Source: Xenophilus aerolatus | GTDB lineage: Bacteria; Pseudomonadota; Gammaproteobacteria; Burkholderiales; Burkholderiaceae_C | Length of the DNA: 64,000 nt | Direction: 5' to 3' | NCBI GenBank assembly: GCA_029968055.1 | Contig: JASCNX010000002.1 | Coordinates: forward strand, 736,371 to 800,370 | In this document: positions 1 to 7,835 of the stretch, in pieces | How positions within the stretch are numbered: the stretch's first letter is position 1 | Layout of the letters: each line of letters opens with the position of its first letter | The notes under the pieces: generated by a model | What the model was told of the DNA's origin: nothing | Seen by the model: the letters and a program-made list of their open reading frames with translations, nothing else | Database searches by the model: none | Made by a program: the position numbers and the translations under genes

Positions 1-681
1 GAAGCCCTTGCGCGCGAGCGGCTCGCCCATGAAGCCGAAGCGGATGGGCGAATCGGGCGATGGCGGCGCGCGCAGCGCGTCCAGCCGGTGGCGCGTGGCG
101 TCGGCCAGCGGCGTGAGCAGAGTGGGCGTCGCCAGGCGCAGGCCGCCGGCCTGGACCTGCCCCGACTCGCTGTAGACGTGCCAGTTCGCCAGGCGGGCGG
201 CCGTTTGCAGCGACCGGCCCATCAGGCCGTCGAGCCACACGCCGGCCGACGCGTCGGCGGCCCAGAAGCGCGCCGGCATGAGCAGGCCCACCTGCACGCG
301 CAGCGCCGGCATCCGCAGGGCGAGCTGCGCCAGCGCCGCCAGGTGCAACGGGTAGGCGGTGGGCATCCAGATGCCGTCGAAGGACGGCAGGTCCAGCCCT
401 TCCAGGTCCTGCACGCACAGGGCCAGCCATTCGCGCCATTCGGCCTCGGCCGTCGCGCGCGGCACGCCCGCGGATGCGAAGCGCGCATAGCCATGCAGGC
501 GCAGCCGGGGCCGCCAGCGGCAGTGCGTCGCACCCAGCGCGGCGGGGTCGAAGCCCACGTGCGTGGCGATGTCGAGCGCGATGCCGCCGCGCTCGCGCGC
601 CTGCAGGTCCAGTTCGCGCACGGTCGCGGCGTTGTGCCCGTAGGGCGACGACAGGCCGGGGTCGACGAGAAGCAGCCTCAA
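1..681 (-). CDS. Glycosyltransferase-like protein, 3' part missing
   Basis: The gene runs off the left edge, and 227 codons are visible. The proposed start is TTG at 681-679. It overlaps the TGA stop of the upstream gene (678-680) as TTGA, the same coupled arrangement used elsewhere in this window. The protein opens with LRLLLVDPGLSSPYGHNAAT and, near the window edge, contains IRFGFMGEPLARKGF. That resembles the strand and KG motif that begin the donor-binding domain of GT-B (GT4-like) glycosyltransferases. The upstream neighbour is a GT-A-like glycosyltransferase, which supports a surface-polysaccharide or glycoprotein role. The family call is inference from the short motif and context. No acceptor or donor can be named. 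Confidence 0.6.
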   Translation of the reverse strand, partial: MRLLLVDPGLSSPYGHNAATVRELDLQARERGGIALDIATHVGFDPAALGATHCRWRPRLRLHGYARFASAGVPRATAEAEWREWLALCVQDLEGLDLPSFDGIWMPTAYPLHLAALAQLALRMPALRVQVGLLMPARFWAADASAGVWLDGLMGRSLQTAARLANWHVYSESGQVQAGGLRLATPTLLTPLADATRHRLDALRAPPSPDSPIRFGFMGEPLARKGF

Positions 682-1454
682 CCGCCGAGCCCGAGCGAGC
701 GCGGCAGGTCGCCGCGGTAGTCCTGCGTGCCCTGGTGCACGAGGCGCGACTGCACGTCCACGAAGACATGCCCGCCGAGCTGCTGCCAGCGGCGGCAGAA
801 GGCGAAATCCTCGCTGAGGTAGCGTCCGTTGCCCGGCTCGGCCAGGGTGTCGAAGAAGCGCCAGTGCGGCAGGTGCGCGTTGGCGTGGTCGCCGGGATCG
901 GGCGTGTAGCGCAGCTCCGGCATCGCGGCGGCCAGGCGTTCGAACACCGTGCGCGCGATGAGCATGAAGCCGGTCGGCGCATCGAGCACCTCGACGAAGC
1001 CGTCCTCGTCGGCCCGCTGCATGCCGGGCAGCGGATTGAAGGCGAAACGCGTGTGGCGCGCCGCGAAGTCCTCGCGCGTGCTGCCGGCCGGCAGCGCCTG
1101 CGCCAGGCCGCCGGCGGGCCAGCCGTCGGTCTTGTGCGGATAGACGCCGGCCACCACCTCGCGCCCGGCCAGCAGCAGCCGCAGCGCGGCCTCGGGCTCG
1201 AAGCCGATGTCGGCGTCGATCCAGAACAGGTGGGTCCAGCGCGGGTCGGCCATGAACTCGGCGACCAGGCGATTGCGCGCGCGGGTCACCAGACTGTCGC
1301 CGTCGAGGAAGCGGGTCTGCATCGTGAAGCCGCGGGTCCACGCCAGGTTCACCAGCCCCAGCAGGCTGCGCACGTAGAGCGAGCCGAGCGTGCCGCTGTG
1401 GCTCGGCGTGGCGACAAAGGGGCGGATGGCGCCGAGCGCGGCGGGATCGAGCAT
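678..1454 (-). CDS. GT-A-like glycosyltransferase
   Basis: This is a 258-residue cytoplasmic-looking protein without signal peptide or membrane segments. Residues 10-20 (RPFVATPSHSG) and the block HLFWIDADIGFEPEAALRLL, with a DAD metal/nucleotide-sugar motif at residues 80-82, are typical of GT-A-fold sugar transferases. GREVVAGVYPHK follows. The start ATG lies 7 bp after the stop of the hybrid kinase gene, and its stop overlaps the next glycosyltransferase start. The four minus-strand genes from 4490 down to the window edge therefore look like one operon. The donor sugar and product are unknown. The combination with a sensor kinase suggests signal-controlled glycan synthesis, which is inference only. 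Confidence 0.65.
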   Translation of the reverse strand: MLDPAALGAIRPFVATPSHSGTLGSLYVRSLLGLVNLAWTRGFTMQTRFLDGDSLVTRARNRLVAEFMADPRWTHLFWIDADIGFEPEAALRLLLAGREVVAGVYPHKTDGWPAGGLAQALPAGSTREDFAARHTRFAFNPLPGMQRADEDGFVEVLDAPTGFMLIARTVFERLAAAMPELRYTPDPGDHANAHLPHWRFFDTLAEPGNGRYLSEDFAFCRRWQQLGGHVFVDVQSRLVHQGTQDYRGDLPRSLGLGG

Positions 1455-1461
1455 CGCAGCC

Positions 1462-3465
1462 TCAGGCGGCCATGCCCTGCCGGGCCGAGAGCAGGGCGCG
1501 CAGCTTGGCGGGCGCGACCGGCTTGGTCAGCAGCAGCACGCCGCTGTGGCGCAGGCGCTGCAGCATCTCGGGCCCGGTGGCCCCGGAGACGACGACCGCC
1601 AGCGCGTCGGGCTGCAGGCGGCGCGCGGCGTCGATCACCGCCATGCCGTCCTCGTCGCCCGCGAGCTGCAGGTCGCACAGCACGGCGTCGAAGTGCGCGC
1701 CGGGCGCGCCCAGGCGTGCGACGGCATCGCGGCCGGTGGTGGCGCAGTCGGCCCGGCAGTCCCACTGGCGCAACAGCGTGGCGGTGGCTTCGAGCACCGG
1801 CCGGTCGTCGTCGACCACCAGGCAGTGCAGCCCGGCCAGCGCGGCGGCCGGCGCGGGCACCGCCGGTACGGGCCGGGGCACCTCGGCGCGCGCCGCCGGC
1901 AGCCGGATCGAGAAGGTGCTGCCCTGCGCCAGCGCCGAGCGCAGCGCGATGCGGGTGTCGAGCAGCGCGGCGATGCGCGCGCAGATGGCCAGGCCCAGCC
2001 CGAAGCCATGCCGCCGGTCGCGCTCGGTGTTCGCCACCTGGTAGAACTCCTCGAAGATGCGCGCGTGGTGGATCGGCGCGATGCCCACGCCGTTGTCGCG
2101 CACCTCGATGCGCACGCCATCGCCGCGGCGCCGCGCCACCACCAGCACGGTGCCGTCCAGCGGCGCATGGCGGATCGCGTTGCCCACCAGGTTGCCCAGC
2201 ACGCGCTGCAGCATGGCGGCGTCGCTGCGCACCGCCAGGCCGCGGTCGCGCCAGACCACGCGCACGCGCGCCTCGGCGGCCTGCGCGGCATGCTGCGCGG
2301 CCAGCGCGTCGAACAGGGCCGACAGCCGCAGGTCCTCCATCTCGGGCGCGAGCACCTGCGCGTCCAGGCGCGAGATCTCCAGCAGGTCGTCCAGCAGAAC
2401 GCCCATGAAGGCCGCGCTCTCCTGCAGCCGCAGCACCGCCGGGCGCTGCGCGTCGGTGGCGGTGGGCAGCAGCCCGTCGATGAACAGGCCCATGGCATGC
2501 AGCGGCTGGCGCAGGTCATGGCTGGCGGCGGCCAGGAAGCGGGCGCGCGACAGGGCGGCCTGCTCGGCCTCGGCCATGCGCATCAGCGCCACGGCGGTGG
2601 CTTCGCGCACGCGCTCCTCGCTCGCCTGGCGGTGCTGCTGCAGGCGCTCCGCCAGGCGGTTGACGTCGCCGGCCAGGGTGGCGAACTCGTGGTGCGGCGC
2701 GTGGCCGTCGCGGCCCGCGCGGCCGGGCCGGCCGACCACGTCGCAGCGCGCGTCGAACTGCCCGGCCTGCAAGGCGGCCACCGTGCGCGACACGCGGCGC
2801 AGCGGGCGCGAAATGTCGCGCGCCATGTGCCGCACCGCGACCCAGGCCGCCAGCAGCGCGAGCAGTGCCAGCCCGATGCCGGCCATGAGGGAGCGCGTGC
2901 GCTCCTGCGTGTAGGCCGTGGTGTCGCGGAAGGCCTGCACCAGGCCGATGGGCGCATCGCCCGCGGCGGTGGTGCCGGCGGGTGCGAAGGCCGCGGCGCG
3001 CGAGGCCTCGCGCAGCGTGACCGGGGCCGAGAAGGTGCGCAGCGCGCCGCCGGTGGCCGGGTTGGCGCCGGCGGCGACGAAGATGCCCGCGCTGTTGCTG
3101 ATCTCCACGCGCGTGGCCTGGCCGCTGCGCAAGGCCGCGTTGGCCACGTTCTGCAGCGCGGGCAGGTCGCCGGCGAAGAGGCTCAGGTCCGACATCGCCG
3201 CCACCTGCCGCGCGATGGCCTGGCCTTCGGCGGTGAACATCGCCTCCAGCGTGCTCAGCCGGCTGTGCGTGAACCAGGCCGTGAGCGCGAGCGCGAGTGC
3301 GGCGCAGGGCAGCACGCCCAGGCGCACCAGATCGCGCTGCAGGCTGCCGCGCACCAGCAGCGGCTGGGGCTGCGGCTGGCCCGCCAGCGGCATCGGCGCG
3401 CTGGCCAGGTCGGCGGGCTCCAGCGGGCGCATGGCCCCGGCGGGCGGCGCGGGCGCTTCGCTCAT
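1462..3465 (-). CDS. Hybrid sensor histidine kinase with receiver domain
   Basis: This 667-residue inner-membrane kinase has TM1 at about 48-66, a periplasmic sensor to about 194, TM2 at about 195-212 and a HAMP-like linker at 213-275. The HisKA box is RFLAAASHDLRQPLHAMGLF (His316). The HATPase has its N box (NLVGNAIRHAP) at 425-435, DNGVGIAP at 457-464 and GFGLGLAI near 487-494. A C-terminal receiver at 546-660 carries the VVDDD acidic pocket, Asp598 in CDLQLA and Lys648 in LTKP. The ATG start (3465-3463) overlaps the stop of the upstream binding-protein gene as ATGA, so a longer upstream extension of the frame was rejected. Co-transcription with an ABC-type binding protein suggests that protein feeds the sensor (inference). 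No dedicated response regulator lies next to it. Confidence 0.92.
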   Translation of the reverse strand: MSEAPAPPAGAMRPLEPADLASAPMPLAGQPQPQPLLVRGSLQRDLVRLGVLPCAALALALTAWFTHSRLSTLEAMFTAEGQAIARQVAAMSDLSLFAGDLPALQNVANAALRSGQATRVEISNSAGIFVAAGANPATGGALRTFSAPVTLREASRAAAFAPAGTTAAGDAPIGLVQAFRDTTAYTQERTRSLMAGIGLALLALLAAWVAVRHMARDISRPLRRVSRTVAALQAGQFDARCDVVGRPGRAGRDGHAPHHEFATLAGDVNRLAERLQQHRQASEERVREATAVALMRMAEAEQAALSRARFLAAASHDLRQPLHAMGLFIDGLLPTATDAQRPAVLRLQESAAFMGVLLDDLLEISRLDAQVLAPEMEDLRLSALFDALAAQHAAQAAEARVRVVWRDRGLAVRSDAAMLQRVLGNLVGNAIRHAPLDGTVLVVARRRGDGVRIEVRDNGVGIAPIHHARIFEEFYQVANTERDRRHGFGLGLAICARIAALLDTRIALRSALAQGSTFSIRLPAARAEVPRPVPAVPAPAAALAGLHCLVVDDDRPVLEATATLLRQWDCRADCATTGRDAVARLGAPGAHFDAVLCDLQLAGDEDGMAVIDAARRLQPDALAVVVSGATGPEMLQRLRHSGVLLLTKPVAPAKLRALLSARQGMAA

Positions 3466-4490
3466 CGCGGGGCGGTGACGCGCTGGGCCAGGTCCTGCTC
3501 CGGCGGCAGGCGCAGGTTCAGGCCGCGGGCGACGGTGGCATTCAGGCGCACGCTGGCGGGCGTGGCGCTCTCGACCACGGGCGCCATGGCGCCGGCGCCG
3601 GCCAGGCGCGCGCCCATCGCGCGGGCCTGGCGCGCAAGCTGCGCCGGCGTCGACACGGCGGCGGCCAGCCCGCCCGAGCGCACCATGCCTTCGTTGCTGC
3701 CGAACACCGGCAGGCCGGCAGCGGCGCCCGCGCGCAGCACGGCCAGCGTCGCGGCCTGGTTCTCGCCGATCAGGTCGGGCAGCACGATGAGCGCATCGCT
3801 GCGTGGCACCACCGCCCGCAGCGCGGCGCCGAGCGAGCGCGCGTCGGGGGCGTACTCGACCTGCAGCTGCCAGTCCTGCGCCACGCGCTGGAGCTCGCGC
3901 AGCACGGGTTCGGACTCGCCCGTCACCACCAGGCCCAGCCGGCGCCGGCCCGGCAGCACCGCGTCGATCAGTGCCAGCTGATCGCCCATCGCGGGCTCGC
4001 GCAGCAGCACGCCGATCGGGCGTTCGCCGCGGCGCAGCGCGGGCAGCGGCTTCAGGCCCTCGTACTCCAGCCGGCTGAGCATGGCCAGCAGCAGCGGCTC
4101 CTGGCCCGGCCGGTCGAGGGCCGCGCGGGACGCGGCAGGGCCCACGGCCACGGTCACGGCGTCGGTGGCCGGTGCGCTTTTGCGGATGCTTCGCGTGCGC
4201 ACGCCGGCCGTCACGCGGTCCTCGTCGGCCTGGGCCAGCGCGTCGGGCACCGTGGGGGGCGCATCGGCGCCGGGCGCGATGCGCACCCACTCGACGCGCG
4301 GGCCGCCCTCGGTGCCGCGCTGCAGCTCGCGCACGAACTCGGCGTGGGCCGGTGCATCGTCGGCCGTGAGCACGGTCCAGCCCGCCGCGCCTGCGGGCGC
4401 GGCCCACGTGCAGGCGAACAGCGCAGCCGCGGCGAGCCGCCAGGGGCACGGCAGCGCCCGGCGGGCTGCGGACAGGAGCGGGAAGCGCAT
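3462..4490 (-). CDS. Periplasmic ABC-type substrate-binding protein (PF04392-like)
   Basis: This 342-residue protein starts with a Sec signal peptide (MRFPLLSAARRALPCPWRLA, hydrophobic core, then APAGA as likely cleavage region). The body matches the general ABC_sub_bind pattern: PIGVLLREPAMGDQLALIDAVL, LVVTGESEPVLRELQRVAQ, SDALIVLPDLIGEN, GLPVFGSNEGMVRSGGLAA, and a terminal SVRLNATVARGLNLRLP that corresponds to the usual -N-TA-ALGL-IP- ending. No permease or ATPase is nearby, and the next gene is a hybrid histidine kinase overlapping by 4 bp. The protein probably serves as a ligand sensor for that kinase rather than as a transporter part (inference from context). The ligand cannot be read from sequence. 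Confidence 0.75.
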   Translation of the reverse strand: MRFPLLSAARRALPCPWRLAAAALFACTWAAPAGAAGWTVLTADDAPAHAEFVRELQRGTEGGPRVEWVRIAPGADAPPTVPDALAQADEDRVTAGVRTRSIRKSAPATDAVTVAVGPAASRAALDRPGQEPLLLAMLSRLEYEGLKPLPALRRGERPIGVLLREPAMGDQLALIDAVLPGRRRLGLVVTGESEPVLRELQRVAQDWQLQVEYAPDARSLGAALRAVVPRSDALIVLPDLIGENQAATLAVLRAGAAAGLPVFGSNEGMVRSGGLAAAVSTPAQLARQARAMGARLAGAGAMAPVVESATPASVRLNATVARGLNLRLPPEQDLAQRVTAPR

Positions 4491-4701
4491 GGAAGCGGTG
4501 GGGTCGGATGCGGGCGGGAAAGGCCGGCTGCCGGCGAGTTGCCGGCATCGGGTCCGTGCGCACCAATGTACGGAGCACGGCGCCGCAGCGCGATAACGCA
4601 GAGGGCTTAGGCCGCCGCCGCGGCCGCACGCCGGCCACCGCGCGGCCGCGCGGTGGCGCGCACCCGGCGTATGCCGGATGGCCTAGGCAGCGCAGGCGGG
4701 C
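4491..4701. promoter_or_regulatory. Intergenic control region with perfect 22-nt palindrome
   Basis: This is the gap between the kinase gene ending at 4702 and the binding-protein operon starting at 4490, both on the minus strand. It holds a perfect 22-nt palindrome at 4635-4656 centred on GGCC. It also holds two copies of a YTAGGCMG-like word: TTAGGCCG at 4607-4614 and CTAGGCAG at 4683-4690. The palindrome has no T-run on the minus strand after it, so it is not a standard intrinsic terminator. It could be an operator or a GC-rich terminator stem. No convincing -35/-10 pair was found. Confidence 0.35.
4635..4656. repeat. Perfect 22-bp palindrome
   Basis: The arms CCACCGCGC and GCGCGGTGG flank a central GGCC, so the whole 22 nt is self-complementary. 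It sits 46 bp downstream of the 4702-6654 kinase gene and 145 bp upstream of the 4490 start. Its role is unknown. An operator or a terminator stem without a U-tract are the two plausible readings. Confidence 0.6.
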
Positions 4702-6654
4702 CTAGCGCGCGGCGCCGGCCGCGCGCAGGCCCGCGACCTGCGCCGCGATCGCCTGGCGCAGCGCGCGCGGCGACACCGGCTTGTAGAGCACCGTCACGCC
4801 GGCGGCGGCCACCTCGCGCAGGCGGTCGGGCTTGGTCTCGCCGGTGACCAGCAGGCGCGCCGTGTGCGGCCCGATGCCGTGCGGGTGCCGCTCGAGCGCG
4901 GCCAGCACGTCCAGGCCGTTGTCGCCGCCCTGCAGCAGCAGGTCGCTCACCACCACGTCGGGCGGGGCGGCCCACTGGTCGGCCAGCGACAGGGCTTCGG
5001 CCCGGTTCTGCGCGGCCAGCACCTGCGCACCCCACTGGCCCAGCACGACCTGCAGGCCTTCGAGGATGGTGCGCTCGTCGTCGATCACCATCACCCGCAG
5101 TCCGTCGAAGCGGATGTCTTCCTCGGCCGCCGCGGCCGCCGGCACCGGCACCGGCGTCTCGGGGGCCGGCACGGTGCGCACCGTGATGCTCACGCAGGTG
5201 CCCCGGCCGGGCCGTGAGCGCAGTTCGACGCGCGTGTTGAGCAGGCCCGCCAGGCGCTGCACCGTGGCCAGGCCCAGCCCCATGCCGCGGGTGCCGCGCG
5301 CGGCCTGCGTGCGCTGCGGGTCGACCTGGTAGAACTCCTCGAACACCTTCGCCTGGTGCTGCGGCGCGATGCCCACGCCCGTGTCCCACACGTCGATGCG
5401 CGCCGAGCGCCCGCGCCGCCGCACGCCCACCAGCACGCCGCCTTCGAGGGTGTGGCGCAGCGAGTTCGACACCAGGTTGGACAGCACGCGCGAGAGCATC
5501 ACGTAGTCGCTGCGCACCCACAGCTCGGTCTTGCGCACCACCAGCCGCAGGTCCTGCTGCTCGGCCACGGGGCGGAAGTTGCGGCTGATCTCGTCGAGCA
5601 GGCCGTCCAGCGGGAAGTCCACCCACTGCGGCTGCAGCACGCCCGCATCGAGCTGCGAGAGGTTGAGCAGCTCCGAGAACAGCCGGTCGAGCGAATCGAC
5701 GCATTCGCGGATGTGCGCAATGCGCTGCAGCCGCACCGGGTCGTGCTCGCCGTTGGCCAGCCCGTCGGAGAACAGCGTCAGCGCATGCAGCGGCTGGCGC
5801 AGGTCGTGGCTGGCGGCCGCCAGCAGGCGCGTCTTGGCCTGGCTTGCCACCTCGAGCTGCTGGTTCTTGCGCGCCAGCTCGGCCGTGGCGACCTCGATGC
5901 GGCTTTGCAGCAGCCGCTGGCTCTCGGCCAGGGCACTGGCCGCCTGGTTGAAGCCGGCCTGCAGGTGCCGCACCTCGGCCGTGCCTTCCACCGGCACCTG
6001 CGCCTCCTCGCCGGCACCCAGCCGGTCGACGGCTTCGCCCAGGCGGCGGATCGGCGCACTGATGCGCCGCGCCGCCCAGGCGCCCGCCAGCACCACGCCC
6101 AGCAGGCTGGCGCCCAGCACCAGCAGGACGTTGAACCACACGGTGTTCCTCGCACTGCGCACCGCGGCCAGGCTCATCTCCACCATCACCTTGCCACTGG
6201 GCTGCCCGTCGTCGGCCGCGACCGGCACCACCACCTGCACGCCCTCGCTGCGCTGGCGGTCGAGGGTCTCGGCGTTGGCCACGATCTCGCCGTCCTCCGA
6301 CCACACCTGCACCTGCTGCACATGGGGCTGGAAGGTGCCCGACTGCGCGATCCGCAGCAGCGCGCGACGGTCCATGTGGGCCAGCGGCGACTGGGCCGCC
6401 GTGGCGATCTGCAGCGCCACGGTCTGGGCGTTGGCGCGCATCAGGTCGTTGACGCCGGCGAGGTACTGGCGCGTCAGCACCGCGATCGTGCCGAGCATCG
6501 CCAGCGCGGCCGGCAGCACCGCCAGCAGCACCAGCTGCTGTACCAGCGACAGCCGGCCGAGGCGCCCGCCCAGGCTGCGCGCAGCGCGCCGCGCCCGGGT
6601 GGGCGCGACGGCTGCGGCCGCCGCGGGGGGTGCGGTCTCCAGCGAATCGCTCAT
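4702..6654 (-). CDS. Hybrid sensor histidine kinase with receiver domain
   Basis: This 650-residue membrane kinase parallels the one at 1462-3465. TM1 is at about 38-60, the periplasmic sensor spans about 61-172, TM2 is about 173-193, and a HAMP/coiled-coil linker reaches 275. The HisKA motif is LLAAASHDLRQPLHALTLFS (His283). HATPase motifs are NLVSNSLRHT at 393-402, DTGVGIAP at 424-431 and GMGLGLATV at 457-465. The C-terminal receiver (about 517-640) shows VMVIDDERT, the phosphoacceptor Asp571 in VVSDLLLQGG and a YKP lysine. It is divergent from two PhnD-like periplasmic binding proteins starting at 6762, which are reasonable candidates for ligand-presenting partners (inference). Like the first kinase it has no adjacent response regulator. 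The NarL-type regulator at 52533-53228 is a possible partner. Confidence 0.92.
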   Translation of the reverse strand: MSDSLETAPPAAAAAVAPTRARRAARSLGGRLGRLSLVQQLVLLAVLPAALAMLGTIAVLTRQYLAGVNDLMRANAQTVALQIATAAQSPLAHMDRRALLRIAQSGTFQPHVQQVQVWSEDGEIVANAETLDRQRSEGVQVVVPVAADDGQPSGKVMVEMSLAAVRSARNTVWFNVLLVLGASLLGVVLAGAWAARRISAPIRRLGEAVDRLGAGEEAQVPVEGTAEVRHLQAGFNQAASALAESQRLLQSRIEVATAELARKNQQLEVASQAKTRLLAAASHDLRQPLHALTLFSDGLANGEHDPVRLQRIAHIRECVDSLDRLFSELLNLSQLDAGVLQPQWVDFPLDGLLDEISRNFRPVAEQQDLRLVVRKTELWVRSDYVMLSRVLSNLVSNSLRHTLEGGVLVGVRRRGRSARIDVWDTGVGIAPQHQAKVFEEFYQVDPQRTQAARGTRGMGLGLATVQRLAGLLNTRVELRSRPGRGTCVSITVRTVPAPETPVPVPAAAAAEEDIRFDGLRVMVIDDERTILEGLQVVLGQWGAQVLAAQNRAEALSLADQWAAPPDVVVSDLLLQGGDNGLDVLAALERHPHGIGPHTARLLVTGETKPDRLREVAAAGVTVLYKPVSPRALRQAIAAQVAGLRAAGAAR

Positions 6655-6761
6655 TGGAAAAACTTCACAAAATCGCCGTGTTTTATGGTTTCTAATTGTG
6701 TGCCCCGGCTTCCGGCGTTGACCAGTCAGCCGCTTGGCCGACGCCCCGGGCCTTTCCGACC
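6655..6761. promoter_or_regulatory. Divergent promoter region, AT-rich island
   Basis: This 107-bp gap lies between the divergent kinase (4702-6654) and the PhnD-like pair (6762 onward). It contains a conspicuously AT-rich stretch at about 6655-6704 (AAAAACTTCACAAAATC, TTTTATGGTTTCTAATTGTG) in otherwise about 70% GC surroundings, as expected for back-to-back promoters. Individual -35/-10 elements cannot be assigned with confidence. Confidence 0.45.
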
Positions 6762-7835
6762 ATGCGCCCTCACGCCGCCTCCCCCCTGCCCAGCCTGCGC
6801 CTGCAGGCCTCGAACGCGACCCGCTGGCCGCGGGGTTGGGCGCTGCTGCGGCGCTGCATGGTCGCGGTGCTGGCGCTTGCGCTGCCGCTGGCGGCGGCGG
6901 CCCAGCCGGCGGGCGTGCCCGTGCGCTTCGGCATTCTGCCGCTGGGCGGTGCCTTCGAGTCGCGCAACGACTGGGATCCGCTGCTGGCCGATCTCAGCAA
7001 GGCGATCGGGCGGCCCGTGGCCGTGCTCTCCGTCACCTCCTACGACGCGCTGGAGCAGGCCATCCAGCGCAACGAGGTCGACATGGCCTTCCTGTCGGGA
7101 AAGATGGCGCTGGACGCCGTCACGCTGCGCCAGATGAAGGTGGTGGCCCAGGTCACGCGGCACGACGGCCTGCCCGGCTACCGGGCGCTGCTGCTGGCGC
7201 GCAAGGGCGGCCCCATCGCCTCGCTCGATGCGGTGCTGGCCGACCCCGACCGCTGGCGCCTCGCGCGCGGCGAGTCGCGCTCGGTGTCGGGCTTCATCGT
7301 GCCGCAGCTGCAGCTCTTCCTGCCCAACCGCATCGTCATGGAGACGCGCTTTCGCAGCGAGGTGGTCGGCACCCACCAGATGACCGCACTCGCGGTGGCC
7401 AACGGCGAGGCCGACGTGGCCACCAACAACACCGCCGACTTCGAGCGCTTCAAGCTGCAGTTTCCGGCCGAGGCGGCGCGCCTGCAGGTGATCTGGGAGT
7501 CGGAGCTGATCCCGCACGCGCAGATCGTCGTGCGCCGCGACTACGCGCCGGACTTCCAGCAGCGCGTGCAGGGCTTCCTCACCGGTTACGCCAAGGCCAA
7601 GGGCCCCAAGGGCGATGCCGAGCGTGCGGTGCTCAAGTCGCTGCACGACCTGGCGGGCTTCCTGCCGGCCGACAACACCTCGCTGGTGCCGGCCGCCAAG
7701 CTGGCCTACCAGCTGGCGCGGCAGAACGCATTGACGGGCCAGTTCGTCAACGAGCCGGCGCGCCAGGCGCGCCTGCAGCGCATCGAGAGCACCTACGCGG
7801 ACCAACTGGCCGTATTGCGCGACAGCGCGCCATGA
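6762..7835 (+). CDS. PhnD-like phosphate/phosphonate-type periplasmic binding protein (copy 1)
   Basis: This 357-residue exported protein has a hydrophobic signal segment, LLRRCMVAVLALALPLAAAA, followed by AQPAGVPVRFGILPLGGAFE. The mature part matches the phosphate/phosphite/phosphonate binding family (PF12974-like): LEQAIQRNEVDMAFLSGKMA, the ARGESRSVSGFIVPQLQLF hinge, and THQMTALAVANGEADVATNN lining a ligand pocket. The ATG at 6762 was chosen. An in-frame ATG just before the signal core is possible, and an extension to 6696 lacks support. No transporter permease or ATPase genes are nearby, and the gene is divergent from a hybrid kinase, so a sensory role is more likely than uptake (inference). 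Its TGA overlaps the start of a second copy. Confidence 0.8.
   Translation: MRPHAASPLPSLRLQASNATRWPRGWALLRRCMVAVLALALPLAAAAQPAGVPVRFGILPLGGAFESRNDWDPLLADLSKAIGRPVAVLSVTSYDALEQAIQRNEVDMAFLSGKMALDAVTLRQMKVVAQVTRHDGLPGYRALLLARKGGPIASLDAVLADPDRWRLARGESRSVSGFIVPQLQLFLPNRIVMETRFRSEVVGTHQMTALAVANGEADVATNNTADFERFKLQFPAEAARLQVIWESELIPHAQIVVRRDYAPDFQQRVQGFLTGYAKAKGPKGDAERAVLKSLHDLAGFLPADNTSLVPAAKLAYQLARQNALTGQFVNEPARQARLQRIESTYADQLAVLRDSAP

Noticed and set aside
4635..4656. Intrinsic terminator for the kinase gene
   Set aside because: The stem is very stable but no T-run follows on the transcribed strand. Recorded as a palindrome only.
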